Position numbers and translations under genes: made by a program
The notes under the pieces: generated by a model
What the model was told of the DNA's origin: nothing
Seen by the model: only the letters and a program-made list of their open reading frames with translations
Database searches by the model: none
Shown: piece after piece, positions 1 through 8,443 of the stretch
How positions within the stretch are numbered: the stretch's first letter is position 1
Layout of the letters: each line of letters starts with the position of its first letter
Origin: Chitinophaga nivalis
GTDB lineage: Bacteria; Bacteroidota; Bacteroidia; Chitinophagales; Chitinophagaceae
DNA: 64,000 nucleotides
Direction of reading: 5' to 3'
Assembly: GCF_025989125.1 (NCBI RefSeq)
Contig: NZ_JAPDNR010000001.1
Location: 2,586,301-2,650,300 of the forward strand

Positions 1-429
1 GGTGATGACCATCCCTTTTTTCCCCACCATATTGCCGGCGCCATAACGTTCGCCGGTACCATAGGCAAATCCATTGGCATATACCCGGTCTATCCATCCT
101 TTGAGTATGGCGGGTACCGTAAACCACCAGAGCGGGAACTGGAAGATGATCACATCGGCCCACCTTACTTTTTCCTGTTCGATGGTGATGTCGGCAGACT
201 GCTGGTTATCCAGGTATGCTTTTTTGGAGGCACGGGTGTAGTACAATCTTTCGGTTGCCGGATGATTGAGGAAATCATCGGCGTCGCCGGCTGATTTCCA
301 TTTCATCTGATAGAGGTCCGATACGACTACTTCATGGCCGGCTTCTTCGAGGATATTGACAGCTGAGTTTTTCAGGGAGCCGTTTAAGGATTGTGGATCG
401 GGATGTGCAAATACAATTAAAACTTTCAT
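1..429 (-). CDS. NAD(P)H oxidoreductase, flavodoxin-like fold (partial, C-terminus outside window)
   Basis: The reading frame begins at the ATG ending at 429 and runs off the left edge, so only the first 143 residues are visible. The N-terminus (MKVLIVFAHPDPQSLNGSL) is the flavin-phosphate-binding start of the NQO1/MdaB/KefF family. The later segment with FPLWWFTVPAILKGWIDRV is the matching aromatic-rich active-site stretch. Family members use NAD(P)H for two-electron reduction of quinones with bound FMN or FAD, in the cytoplasm. It lies 14 bases behind the zinc-type oxidoreductase on the same strand, so the two are probably co-transcribed. The exact substrate cannot be told from the sequence. 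Confidence 0.85.
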   Translation of the reverse strand, partial: MKVLIVFAHPDPQSLNGSLKNSAVNILEEAGHEVVVSDLYQMKWKSAGDADDFLNHPATERLYYTRASKKAYLDNQQSADITIEQEKVRWADVIIFQFPLWWFTVPAILKGWIDRVYANGFAYGTGERYGAGNMVGKKGMVIT

Positions 430-443
430 AGATTTCTTCTTTA

Positions 444-1385
444 TTAAAGGGTAACAATTACTTTTCCTCTTGTTTTACCTGTGGCTACCTGTTCGTGTGC
501 AGCGGCCATGTCGGCAAAAGGAAAGGTGTGTGAAATATGTGATTGAATAATACCTTTTTCCAGCAGGTTGGCTAGCTGCTGCATGTCTTTACCATTAGAC
601 GATACGAGCACGAAATAACCTTTGATGCCTTTGGCAGTGGCTTTCTCCGTGATGCCTTCGTGCAGGCCGGAGGGGATGGTGATCAACGTACCGCCGGGTT
701 TCAATACTTCCAGGGAGCGTTCAATGTATGCGCCGCCGATACCGTCCAGTACAAAGTCTACATCGCTGATGGCTGTTTCAAAGGGCGTTGTCTGGTAATC
801 GATGAAGGCATCGGCCCCCAGGGATAATACGAAGTCTTTGTTGGCAGCGGATGCGGTACCCGTAACATGTGCGCCCAGGTGCCGGGCTATTTGTACGGCA
901 TAGTGGCCTACGCCGCCGGCAGCTGCGTGAATCAGTACTTTTTGTCCGGCTTGTACGTTGCCATTGGTTACGAGGGCCTGCCAGGCAGTTAAAGCGGCCA
1001 GGGTAGCTGCTGCTGCGGCTTCATGGCTGATGTTGGCGGGCTTGCGTGCCAGGTGATCTGCCGGTGCGGCTACATAGGCTGCATAGGCTTTGCCTGTACC
1101 CGGGAAATTGACCATACCAAATACTTCATCGCCCGGTTTGAATGCCGTCACGGCTTTGCCGGTGGCCGTCACTACGCCGGATATATCCCATCCCAGTATC
1201 AGGGGATCATTATCTTTTAATTTGGCATAGAATCCTTTCCCTGCCCGTGTTTTAACGTCTACCGGGTTGATGCTGATGGCCTTTACGGCTACCAGTACTT
1301 CATTTTCACTGATCACTGGTTCGGGAAGGTCTGTATGTATAAGCTGGTCGGGGTTTCCCGCGTTTTCCAGTATAATTGCTTTCAT
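444..1385 (-). CDS. NADP-dependent oxidoreductase, MDR/quinone oxidoreductase type
   Basis: The 313-residue protein starts MKAIILENAGNPDQLIHTDL, the usual N-terminus of medium-chain dehydrogenase/reductases of the zeta-crystallin/QOR branch. An N-terminal GroES-like domain carries GWDISGVVTATGKAV. A Rossmann core follows with AAAGGVGHYAVQIARHLGA, the nucleotide-binding AxxGGVG motif. The cysteine-rich structural zinc loop of alcohol dehydrogenases is absent, which fits a zinc-free quinone/enone reductase. A longer open frame extends upstream to 1508, but it would overlap the divergent regulator and has no family-like sequence, so the ATG ending at 1385 is chosen. It is divergent from the AraC gene at 1481 across a region with two TTGTACAA palindromes. 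Confidence 0.88.
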   Translation of the reverse strand: MKAIILENAGNPDQLIHTDLPEPVISENEVLVAVKAISINPVDVKTRAGKGFYAKLKDNDPLILGWDISGVVTATGKAVTAFKPGDEVFGMVNFPGTGKAYAAYVAAPADHLARKPANISHEAAAAATLAALTAWQALVTNGNVQAGQKVLIHAAAGGVGHYAVQIARHLGAHVTGTASAANKDFVLSLGADAFIDYQTTPFETAISDVDFVLDGIGGAYIERSLEVLKPGGTLITIPSGLHEGITEKATAKGIKGYFVLVSSNGKDMQQLANLLEKGIIQSHISHTFPFADMAAAHEQVATGKTRGKVIVTL

Positions 1386-1406
1386 GTTATATCTTTTTGA
1401 TGGTGT

Positions 1407-1443
1407 AAAATTGTACAATTTTATTAGTTTTGTACTTGTACAA
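1407..1443. promoter_or_regulatory. Paired TTGTACAA palindromes in a divergent promoter
   Basis: The gap between the oxidoreductase (start 1385) and the AraC gene (start 1481) holds a perfect 16-base palindrome, AAAATTGTACAATTTT (1407-1422). A second copy of its core, TTGTACAA, lies at 1436-1443. The cores are 25 bases apart. Two matching palindromes in a 95-base divergent gap suggest operators shared by both genes. The protein that binds them is unknown; the AraC protein next door is a candidate, although AraC sites are usually direct repeats. Confidence 0.55.
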
Positions 1444-1480
1444 TTTTTCGTTTCTTTTGTAACATTAAGTATAAAACAAA

Positions 1481-2338
1481 ATGGCCCGGGAAAACTTATA
1501 TCAACCATTTGATATTGTATATAAAGAGCTGGATGAATGCCCGATGCATATGCGGCAACATAACTTCTTTGAACTGGTATATATTATAAAAGGCGAGGGG
1601 CAGCAGCAGGTGAACAACAACACCTTTCAGTACCACCCCGGTCACTTGTTTCTATTAACGCCACAGGATACGCACCAGTTTAAAATAGCCGATACCACCG
1701 GTTTCTTTTTTCTCCGTTTCAACGACATTTACCTGAAAGCGCAGTCGGATGCACCGCTGCATACCAAAGCGTGGCTGCAACGGATGGAATTTATTCTGCA
1801 GAATGCCAGTCACCAGCCCGGCTGTATCCTGTATAATGCAGCCGATAAAGCGATGGTAGACGCCCTTATTGCCGGCCTGCTGAAAGAACAACAAGGGCAG
1901 CAGGTGTATCACCTGGAAGTAACGCAGCAGCTGGTGAATACACTGATTACCATCGTTGCCAGAAATATAGCCATGAAGCTGCCGGCAGAAGTAAAGGATT
2001 ATACGAGCGAAGTGGTGCTGGAAATTATCCGCTATATACAGGAGCATATTTATGCACCTGAAAAGTTGAAAGCAGAAGTGGTGGCGAAAAAATTTGGTAT
2101 TTCTGTCAGCTATCTGGGACGCTATTTTAAAAAAAATGTAGGGGAAAACATGCAGGACTATATCACCCGGTATAAACTGAAACTGGTGGAAATCCGCCTG
2201 CAGCACAGTGATATGCGGATTAATGAAATTGCGTGGGAGTTTAACTTTACAGATGAAAGCCACTTAAACCGGTTGTTTAAAAAACACCTGGGCATGAACC
2301 CTTCCGTATTCAGGAAAAACTGGGCAAAACGAGCCTGA
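1481..2338 (+). CDS. AraC family transcriptional regulator
   Basis: The 285-residue protein has an N-terminal cupin-like sensor domain (about 1-150; HNFFELVYIIKGEGQQQV, then PGHLFLLTPQDTHQF). The C-terminal AraC double helix-turn-helix spans about 180-282. The first HTH includes VAKKFGISVSYLGRYFKKN. The second includes INEIAWEFNFTDESHLNRLF, followed by the typical GMNPSVFRKNW end. It is a cytoplasmic DNA-binding activator or repressor, transcribed divergently from the oxidoreductase pair at 1-1385. Local regulation of that redox operon is the simplest inference. Confidence 0.92.
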   Translation: MARENLYQPFDIVYKELDECPMHMRQHNFFELVYIIKGEGQQQVNNNTFQYHPGHLFLLTPQDTHQFKIADTTGFFFLRFNDIYLKAQSDAPLHTKAWLQRMEFILQNASHQPGCILYNAADKAMVDALIAGLLKEQQGQQVYHLEVTQQLVNTLITIVARNIAMKLPAEVKDYTSEVVLEIIRYIQEHIYAPEKLKAEVVAKKFGISVSYLGRYFKKNVGENMQDYITRYKLKLVEIRLQHSDMRINEIAWEFNFTDESHLNRLFKKHLGMNPSVFRKNWAKRA

Positions 2339-2428
2339 TGTGGTGTGCTGCTTATCACTACCCGCCCGATTATCTGTTGTGGGCCCGGGTTGGTTGAGGT
2401 GTAATCCTTAATTTCGTGCCTGTTTATT

Positions 2429-3391
2429 ATGCAACTGACAAAAAAAGTAATAGCACAGGCACTGCACCGGTTTGATGAAATGTTCGAAGATACGATGAGA
2501 AGCGAGGTGTCGCTGCTGGATCGGATACTGCAGGATATTGCTGCGCACAAAGGGAAACAGATGCGGCCCATGTTTGTATTGTTATGTGCACAGCTGGGAG
2601 GTGAAATTAATGACAGCAGCTATCGCGCTGCTTTATTGGTAGAGCTTTTACATACGGCATCTCTGGTACATGATGATATGGTGGATGATGCGATGAAAAG
2701 AAGGAGCGCCTTTTCTGTGAATGCGCTGTGGAAAAATCGTATATCCGTGATGGTGGGTGATCACCTGTTTACCAAAGGCGTACTGCTGATGTTATCCAAC
2801 CAGGATTTTGACTTGTTAAAGATTTATTCAGATGCCATCCGGCAGATGAGTGAAGGAGAATTACTGCAGATGACCCGGTTGAATAAACTGCATTTTGAGG
2901 AGCAGGCCTATTACGATCTGATTCATGCGAAAACGGCTTCTTTTCTGGCGGCAGCCTGTGCTGCGGGCGCCGCTTCTACCTGCAGGGAACAGGCAGCAGT
3001 AGACCGGTTGCATGCATTTGGCCGCCAGGTAGGTATGGCTTTTCAATTGAAAGACGACCTGTTTGATTATGGCCATACCGACATCGGTAAACCTACCGGT
3101 AATGATATCAAAGAGAAAAAAATCACCCTCCCGCTGATCTATACCTTACAGCATAGCGATACCTCCCTGCGGAAAAAAATACTGCATATTATCAAACATA
3201 AAAATACAGACCGGGAACAGGTAAACTTCATCCTGGAAACTGTGCACCGCACCGGCGGTTTGGAATATGCCACGGAAAAAATGTTTGCCTTCCGCGATGA
3301 AGCTTTTCAGCTGTTGTACACGTTTCCGGCTTCTCCTACCCGCGACGCATTGGAAGAGTTGGTAAGATATACGACCGACCGCAAATATTAA
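2429..3391 (+). CDS. Polyprenyl synthetase (trans-isoprenyl diphosphate synthase)
   Basis: This 320-residue protein is of normal length for a long-chain prenyl diphosphate synthase, which condenses isopentenyl diphosphate with allylic diphosphates. The first aspartate-rich motif is HDDMVDD (D82, D83, D86). The second is KDDLFDY near residue 210, within FQLKDDLFDYGHTDIGKP. KGKQMRP (about 41-47) is the substrate-binding lysine/arginine loop. The product is probably the side chain of menaquinone or an undecaprenyl-type carrier, but chain length cannot be read safely. The next gene starts 18 bases downstream behind its own promoter box. It is far from the terpene synthase at 39.8 kb, so a dedicated link is not implied. 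Confidence 0.93.
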   Translation: MQLTKKVIAQALHRFDEMFEDTMRSEVSLLDRILQDIAAHKGKQMRPMFVLLCAQLGGEINDSSYRAALLVELLHTASLVHDDMVDDAMKRRSAFSVNALWKNRISVMVGDHLFTKGVLLMLSNQDFDLLKIYSDAIRQMSEGELLQMTRLNKLHFEEQAYYDLIHAKTASFLAAACAAGAASTCREQAAVDRLHAFGRQVGMAFQLKDDLFDYGHTDIGKPTGNDIKEKKITLPLIYTLQHSDTSLRKKILHIIKHKNTDREQVNFILETVHRTGGLEYATEKMFAFRDEAFQLLYTFPASPTRDALEELVRYTTDRKY

Positions 3392-3396
3392 GCGTG

Positions 3397-3404
3397 TATC
3401 TTTG
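3397..3404 (+). promoter_or_regulatory. -7 promoter box (TATCTTTG), near-leaderless
   Basis: TATCTTTG matches the Bacteroidota -7 consensus TAnnTTTG exactly and ends five bases before the ATG at 3410. Transcription would then begin at or very close to the start codon. No clear -33 TTTG was found at the expected distance. Confidence 0.5.
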
Positions 3405-3409
3405 CGTAT

Positions 3410-4330
3410 ATGGCGGTTTTCCCGGATCTTATTCACAGTATCGATGTACAGCATGCACATCACAGGCAGCGCAACCTCTTTTATGAAAAGGCGGACAGGC
3501 TCTTCTGGATGCCAGCCACGCGGGCGTTGCTGACGCGCAGCCGCACGGAATTACTACAGTTATCGGCAGCAGGTAAATTGCTGCCATTGGCAGACTATCT
3601 CACCTTAACAGCCCAGCGTGCTTTTTGCAGGGTGAATCAATATATGCAGGTGGCGGGTACGGCCGGCAGCGCGTTGAAAGCTCTGTACGTGCAGCTGATC
3701 GACGAAATAGCAGCTGCACTGGAAAGCTCTGCAGATATAGATTTCGATACGCTGGAACAACAACATATACAGCGTTTACGTAACTGGCTGCTGCAAACGA
3801 ATCCTTTTGTGGCAACTTTAAACTCATCGTTGCAACCATTTGTGCAGGAAGTAGTATGTGCCGAATATGCACCGGCTACGCAACTGCAGGTGTTGCAACT
3901 GGATCTGTCGGCTATTCGGGAACCCTTGCTGGACATAGGTTGTGGCCCGCATGCCTATCTGGTTCGTTACCTGCGGGAACAGGGAGTGGATGCTTACGGT
4001 GTAGACCGGTTTATAGAAAAGCCGGCGCCCTGGCTGTATACCGGCGACTGGATGACTTATACATACACGCCTGGTTACTGGGGAACGATGCTCTCCAATC
4101 TCTCTTTTTCCAATCACTTCCAGCATCATCACCAGCGCAGCGACGGAGAGTACCTGGCATATGCCGGAAAATACATGGAGATCCTGGCCGCATTGCAGCC
4201 TGGAGGCAGCTATCACTATGCACCACATCTGCCGATGATAGAAACATACCTGCCACCGGAAGTATATCATATCCGGCATCACCGCGTGCAGGATCAGTTG
4301 ATGTGTGCCATCATACAGAAGCACAGCTAA
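3410..4330 (+). CDS. Class I SAM-methyltransferase-like protein
   Basis: The protein has 306 residues. The first half is helical and not recognised. Residues around 175-200 read LLDIGCGPHAYLVRYLREQG, a glycine-rich motif I of class I SAM-dependent methyltransferases, followed by an acidic residue at the end of strand 2 (YGVDRF). The region with LSNLSFSNHF and ALQPGGSYHYAPHLP resembles motifs IV-VI. The substrate is unknown. It is followed after 25 bases by an unknown gene and then by DUF1415, which looks like a short operon (3410-5477) from the box at 3397. Confidence 0.6.
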   Translation: MAVFPDLIHSIDVQHAHHRQRNLFYEKADRLFWMPATRALLTRSRTELLQLSAAGKLLPLADYLTLTAQRAFCRVNQYMQVAGTAGSALKALYVQLIDEIAAALESSADIDFDTLEQQHIQRLRNWLLQTNPFVATLNSSLQPFVQEVVCAEYAPATQLQVLQLDLSAIREPLLDIGCGPHAYLVRYLREQGVDAYGVDRFIEKPAPWLYTGDWMTYTYTPGYWGTMLSNLSFSNHFQHHHQRSDGEYLAYAGKYMEILAALQPGGSYHYAPHLPMIETYLPPEVYHIRHHRVQDQLMCAIIQKHS

Positions 4331-4355
4331 TCTTTGATCATTCTTAAAGTAATAT

Positions 4356-4901
4356 ATGTTCAATTTTATTAGAAACTGGTTGGGCCAACAACGTAATAAT
4401 GTTGAAAAAATGACAACTGAACAGTTTAACCGGAGCGATAAGATGCAGCTGATCCGCGCATATTTATCAGCTCCTTCCGGAGACTTCTTTGAAACCCATT
4501 TCTTTGACACTTCCGATATTGTGATGTGGATTGACTGGGGAGATGAAGAAGACGACATGGTGCGGTACTGTGAAAATGTATTACACACCGGTCACCTGCG
4601 CGCTGAAGTGAATGCTTTGCCGGGAGAAGAAGGATGGGAGCTGATTATCGACTATAAAGGAAAAACGCACCGCATTCATTTAACGGCTACACCACAGGAC
4701 AGGGATGACGTATTGCTGCAACTAAACCGGATTCTTAATCCGGACTACCAGGTACGTTTTTGTAATGTGTCTGATGGCAGCGATAGTCTGGCTTTTCTGC
4801 CTTTGACGTTGTCACAATGGGCCAGTCTGGAACAGGAGTTTCCGGAACAGGTGGAAGCCTGTTTCACCCTGCTTTCAGAAGACCATCCGCTATTTAGCTG
4901 A
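4356..4901 (+). CDS. Conserved-looking hypothetical protein
   Basis: The 181-residue, acidic, soluble-looking protein has no signal peptide or membrane segment. The middle carries the stretch WIDWGDEEDDMVRYCENV, and the C-terminal part reads like a mixed alpha/beta domain. I do not recognise the family. It lies between the methyltransferase-like gene (25 bases upstream) and the DUF1415 gene (21 bases downstream), all on one strand, so it is likely co-transcribed. Codon use looks like that of its neighbours. Confidence 0.7.
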   Translation: MFNFIRNWLGQQRNNVEKMTTEQFNRSDKMQLIRAYLSAPSGDFFETHFFDTSDIVMWIDWGDEEDDMVRYCENVLHTGHLRAEVNALPGEEGWELIIDYKGKTHRIHLTATPQDRDDVLLQLNRILNPDYQVRFCNVSDGSDSLAFLPLTLSQWASLEQEFPEQVEACFTLLSEDHPLFS

Positions 4902-4922
4902 TGATTATTTACCTTTACTGCT

Positions 4923-5477
4923 ATGATAAATCAGGCAGGACAAACAGCGGAAGTGATCGCGCAAACAAAGAACTGGATCCGGGAACTGGTGATCGGATGT
5001 AATTTTTGTCCGTTTGCCGCCCGGGAAGTAAAGCGCGACAGCATCCGCTACCAGGTAGTGAATGTAACGACTGTGTTGAGTGCCCGCCAGGTATTCCTGG
5101 ATGAATGCAAGTACCTGGACCGTCATGATAGTGTTGAAACTACCCTGATTATTTTTCCCGCTGGTTTTGAAACCTTTGATGCGTATCTCGCACTCACGGC
5201 GGCCGTAGAGAAATGGTTGCAACAGAAAAAATATAATGGCATCTACCAGGTAGCCAGTTTTCACCCGCTGTATCAGTTTGCCAATGCCGATGGGGAAGAT
5301 GCGGCCAATTATACCAACCGCTCTTTATATCCGATGTTGCATTTGTTACGGGAAAAGAGTATCCGCAAGGCATTGGCGCATTATACTGATCCTGAAAATA
5401 TTCCGGTACGAAACGTAGCGTTTGCCCGTGATAAAGGAATGGCCTATATGAAAATGTTAAGGGATAGTTGTTTTTAA
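4923..5477 (+). CDS. DUF1415 family protein
   Basis: The 184-residue protein carries the signature of DUF1415 near the N-terminus: a tryptophan-containing helix, then VIGCNFCPFAAREVK, equivalent to the (V/I)GxNLCPFA motif. A later conserved block is YQVASFHPLYQFANADGED. The biochemical role of DUF1415 is not established. It is likely cytoplasmic and follows the hypothetical gene at 4356 with a 21-base gap, in an apparent operon that began at 3410. Confidence 0.8.
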   Translation: MINQAGQTAEVIAQTKNWIRELVIGCNFCPFAAREVKRDSIRYQVVNVTTVLSARQVFLDECKYLDRHDSVETTLIIFPAGFETFDAYLALTAAVEKWLQQKKYNGIYQVASFHPLYQFANADGEDAANYTNRSLYPMLHLLREKSIRKALAHYTDPENIPVRNVAFARDKGMAYMKMLRDSCF

Positions 5478-5530
5478 GATTAGCTATATTTATAGATAGA
5501 CAATTTTCTAACCACCAAAACCATAAGATC

Positions 5531-5890
5531 ATGTCTGTTGAAAAAATTGCTGTCCGGCTGGCAGAACTTTGCCGCCAGGGAAAATACGAAACCGCGCAAC
5601 GCGAATTATATGCGGAAGAAGTAGTGAGTATAGAACCGTATCCTACCGCTGCTTTTGAGAAGGTCACCAAAGGCCTGGCCGCCATCATAGAAAAAGGCCA
5701 CAAATTTGAATCGATGGTAGCTGCTATACATGACACGACTGTTTCCACACCGTTGATAGCAGGGAATAGCATTGCTTTTAAGCTGACGATGGATATTACA
5801 ATGAAAGGGCAGCCGCGGCAGGTGATGGAAGAAATATGTGTATATGAAGTGAAAGACGGTAAAATTGTAGCAGAGCAGTTTTTTATGTAA
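5531..5890 (+). CDS. SnoaL-like / nuclear transport factor 2 fold protein
   Basis: The 119-residue protein (MSVEKIAVRLAELCRQGKYE) has the small cone-shaped alpha+beta layout of SnoaL-like proteins: N-terminal helices, the EEVVSIEPYP segment, and a final strand ending DGKIVAEQFFM. The open frame extends upstream to 5468 but would overlap the DUF1415 gene; the ATG at 5531 gives the normal family start. Such proteins act as small-molecule cyclases, isomerases or binding proteins, and the ligand cannot be assigned. Confidence 0.75.
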   Translation: MSVEKIAVRLAELCRQGKYETAQRELYAEEVVSIEPYPTAAFEKVTKGLAAIIEKGHKFESMVAAIHDTTVSTPLIAGNSIAFKLTMDITMKGQPRQVMEEICVYEVKDGKIVAEQFFM

Positions 5891-5954
5891 ACCCGCCAGT
5901 ATACTGGTTACCGCAAGTATAGCTGCCCTCCGGCGGCTATATGTGATTAACTGC

Positions 5955-5962
5955 TATCTTTA
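5955..5962 (+). promoter_or_regulatory. -7-like box (TATCTTTA), near-leaderless
   Basis: TATCTTTA differs from TAnnTTTG only in its last base and ends four bases before the ATG at 5967. It helps decide the start of the Crp/Fnr gene at 5967 over the GTG at 5943, because the GTG would lie upstream of the likely transcription start. Confidence 0.45.
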
Positions 5963-5966
5963 CAGT

Positions 5967-6524
5967 ATGATCGAATGGCTTCGTACGTTTAATATTTTGC
6001 AGGAAAGTGATTTGCAGCAACTGCAAACATTATTGAAACCTATCAAATTGCTGAAAGGGGAACACCTGGAGCAGGAAGGTAAAACTTCCCGGCAGCTGTG
6101 TTTTCTCACTAACGGCATCCTGCGTTCCTATTTTACCAATGATAACGGGGAGCCTATCACCAATTGTATCATTTTTGAAAAACACTGGATTGCAGCGCTC
6201 ACCAGTTTTATTACCCAGCAGCCGGCGCAGGAAAACATCCAGGCCATTGTAGACTGCGAATTGCTGGCACTGGACAGAAACACCTTGTATACGTTGTACG
6301 AAGAAAATATCCGCTGGGCCAATATGGGCCGGGTGCTAATAGAAAAAGAGTTTGTAGAGATGGAACAACGTATCCTGGCGTTTCAGAAATTGCCCGCGAA
6401 AGACCGCTATGAGCGCCTGTTGCAGGAGCAACCCCGTTTGGTGCAGCAGATTCCCCTGCAATACCTGGCATCCTATCTGGGCATTACCCCACAGCATTTA
6501 AGCCGGCTCCGGAGAGCTTCCTGA
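5967..6524 (+). CDS. Crp/Fnr family transcriptional regulator
   Basis: The 185-residue protein has an N-terminal cyclic-nucleotide-binding-type beta-roll (about 15-120; LKGEHLEQEGKTSRQLCFLT and NGILRSYF). A long dimerisation helix follows, then a C-terminal HTH (IPLQYLASYLGITPQHLSRL). The Fnr cysteine cluster is absent, so it should not be an iron-sulfur oxygen sensor. The ligand is unknown. The flavodoxin-fold oxidoreductase at 6579 lies 54 bases downstream on the same strand with its own promoter box, and is a plausible target. A similar regulator is at 55210. Confidence 0.88.
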   Translation: MIEWLRTFNILQESDLQQLQTLLKPIKLLKGEHLEQEGKTSRQLCFLTNGILRSYFTNDNGEPITNCIIFEKHWIAALTSFITQQPAQENIQAIVDCELLALDRNTLYTLYEENIRWANMGRVLIEKEFVEMEQRILAFQKLPAKDRYERLLQEQPRLVQQIPLQYLASYLGITPQHLSRLRRAS

Positions 6525-6564
6525 TTTCTTAACAATTGTTCAGTTGAAATATTTTTCCACCGGC

Positions 6565-6572
6565 TAATTTTG
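6565..6572 (+). promoter_or_regulatory. -7 promoter box (TAATTTTG), near-leaderless
   Basis: TAATTTTG is an exact TAnnTTTG match ending six bases before the ATG at 6579. The box supports the ATG at 6579 over the in-frame TTG at 6570, which lies inside the box itself. Confidence 0.5.
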
Positions 6573-6578
6573 CGGTCT

Positions 6579-7178
6579 ATGAAACAGCAATTAACCGGTG
6601 GAAGGCCGAAAATAGTGATTATCAACGGCCATCCCGATACAGAAAGTTACAACTTTGCCCTGCATGCTGCCTATAAAAAAGGGGCGTTGTCAACGGGGGC
6701 GGAAGTGCGGGAAGTAACCCTGGCACACCTGCAATTTAATCCGAACCTGCAACACGGCTACCGCAAAAGAATGGAACTGGAACCAGATCTGCTGGCAGCC
6801 TGGGAAAACATTGTATGGGCGGATCATATGGTTTGGATCTATCCCTTGTGGTGGGGTGGCATGCCGGCTTTGCTGAAAGGTTTCCTGGATCGTTTGTTCC
6901 TGCCGGGCATGGCTTTTAAATTAAAAAACAAGCATACCATTATTGGATTGCTGGCAGGGAAAACGGCGCGCATCATCAGCACCATGGATTATCCGGCGTG
7001 GTATTACAAATGGTTTATCCGGCAAACAGGTACCCGGGTAGTGAAGAAGATGATTTTAAGTTATTGTGGTATTAAAACAACCGGTGTCACCTACATCAGT
7101 CCTATCATGGATTCAACGCCTGCTTTCCGGGAAAAAAATATCACGATGGTGGAAAAGATGGGTAGTAACTGGAAATAA
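6579..7178 (+). CDS. NAD(P)H dehydrogenase (quinone), flavodoxin-like fold
   Basis: The 199-residue protein belongs to the same fold family as the partial gene at 1-429. It begins with a strand and phosphate loop (IVIINGHPDTESYNFALHAA), has the active-site stretch WIYPLWWGGMPALLKGFLDR, and ends with a usual C-terminal helix. It should reduce quinones or related electrophiles with NAD(P)H in the cytoplasm. The start at 6579 is supported by a promoter box just upstream. The Crp/Fnr gene immediately upstream may control it. Confidence 0.88.
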   Translation: MKQQLTGGRPKIVIINGHPDTESYNFALHAAYKKGALSTGAEVREVTLAHLQFNPNLQHGYRKRMELEPDLLAAWENIVWADHMVWIYPLWWGGMPALLKGFLDRLFLPGMAFKLKNKHTIIGLLAGKTARIISTMDYPAWYYKWFIRQTGTRVVKKMILSYCGIKTTGVTYISPIMDSTPAFREKNITMVEKMGSNWK

Positions 7179-7224
7179 AAAACGGATTTTAAAGTACTGT
7201 CATCATAAATTGCACACCATCTCC

Positions 7225-7232
7225 TATCTTTA
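7225..7232 (+). promoter_or_regulatory. -7-like box (TATCTTTA)
   Basis: TATCTTTA lies 29 bases upstream of the GTG start at 7262 and is the only promoter-like box in the 83-base gap after the oxidoreductase. Confidence 0.4.
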
Positions 7233-7261
7233 GTGCTTCGGTTCTATAAAAAGGATATAAG

Positions 7262-8356
7262 GTGAAAAAAGCACTCAAAGCAATCTTCCGTAAACCCGTT
7301 ATCTGGCTGGCCAACAAATTGTCGTCCCAACCTGACCGTAAACTGGTATTCGATGCCCTCTCCCAACTACATGATGCGATACTGGCCGGTAAGGAAGAAC
7401 AAGGCGTCATCCTTCCCTGCGATTACGAAAAAGCGCGCTTCATCATATTTTCAGATCAGCATAAAGGAGGAAAAGATGCCGCCGATGATTTTATGGCGGC
7501 AGAAGAAAATTACCTGACCGCCTTACGGTATTATCATGATCAGGCATTTACCTATATTAACCTGGGCGACTGTGAGGAGTTGTGGGAAAGTACGCCGTCA
7601 GTAGTGATCGAAAAGAACCGTTTGTCTTTGGAGGAGGAAGCCCGCTTTCTGCTTCAAAGACGCTATTACCGGGTGTTTGGCAATCACGACCTGGAATGGC
7701 ATTACCTGGTGCCCAGGAATCAATTTCTGAAACCATTGTTTGGTAAGCAGTTGAAGCTGTATGAAGGCATCATCCTGCAAATGCGTTATCAGGACACAGA
7801 TTACCGCATTTTTTTAACACATGGTCATCAGGGAGATAAACGCAGTGATGGCAATGCTTTCAGTAAATGGTTTGTTGCAGCGATCTGGACGCCGATACAA
7901 CGTTTGTTGGATATTCGTATGGATACTGTGTCTGATTCTTTTGATCTGGTAGATACCCACAACATTATGATGTATGAATGGAGTGTGCGGTATAAAAATA
8001 CCCTGTTTATTTCCGGGCATACTCATAAGCCTGTTTTTGCGTCGTTGGATCATATCGACCGGCTGACCAAACAACTGGAAAAGGCGCAGGAGCGCGGCGA
8101 TTCGCAGCAGGCGGCCTTTCTGAAAGAAGCGCTGGGCAAACGGCAGGCAGAGTATGCAGGGAAAACTTTTGTGAAAACGATGGCCCATCCGTCTTATTTT
8201 AATACCGGCTGTTGTTGTTTCAGTGATGGAGATATTACCGGTATTGAGATCGCTGATGGTTTTATCCGGCTGGTGAAATGGGAGCAGACCGGAAAGGAGG
8301 TACACCGGCTGGTGTTGGAAGAGTGTCCGTTATACTATCTGTTTGAGCAGTTGTAG
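7262..8356 (+). CDS. Calcineurin-like metallophosphoesterase
   Basis: The 364-residue protein carries the ordered metal-binding motifs of the calcineurin-like superfamily: FSDQHKGG (DxH), NLGDCEELWE (GDxxE), FGNHDLEWH (GNHD), THGHQGD and SGHTHKP (GHTH). All metal ligands appear intact, so a phosphomonoesterase, phosphodiesterase or nucleotidase is expected. No signal peptide is seen. The predicted start is a GTG at 7262, preceded by a purine-rich stretch; no better in-frame ATG is near. An insertion of about 40 residues between the fourth and last motif regions (LTKQLEKAQERGDSQQ) looks coiled-coil-like. Confidence 0.9.
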   Translation: MKKALKAIFRKPVIWLANKLSSQPDRKLVFDALSQLHDAILAGKEEQGVILPCDYEKARFIIFSDQHKGGKDAADDFMAAEENYLTALRYYHDQAFTYINLGDCEELWESTPSVVIEKNRLSLEEEARFLLQRRYYRVFGNHDLEWHYLVPRNQFLKPLFGKQLKLYEGIILQMRYQDTDYRIFLTHGHQGDKRSDGNAFSKWFVAAIWTPIQRLLDIRMDTVSDSFDLVDTHNIMMYEWSVRYKNTLFISGHTHKPVFASLDHIDRLTKQLEKAQERGDSQQAAFLKEALGKRQAEYAGKTFVKTMAHPSYFNTGCCCFSDGDITGIEIADGFIRLVKWEQTGKEVHRLVLEECPLYYLFEQL

Positions 8357-8443
8357 GGATCTACAGGTAGGTTTTTCCGCAGGAAGATCAAAAAATGACG
8401 GGAATGCTGTAACTTCCGGAACTAATACGTTAGCCGCGCTTTT

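Noticed and set aside
2158..2571. 137-residue minus-strand frame spanning AraC and polyprenyl synthetase genes
   Set aside because: Overlaps two well-supported plus-strand genes and has no recognisable features.
2429..3391. Polyprenyl synthetase as part of the terpene cluster
   Set aside because: It lies about 36 kb from the terpene synthase with unrelated genes between, and looks like a housekeeping long-chain synthase.
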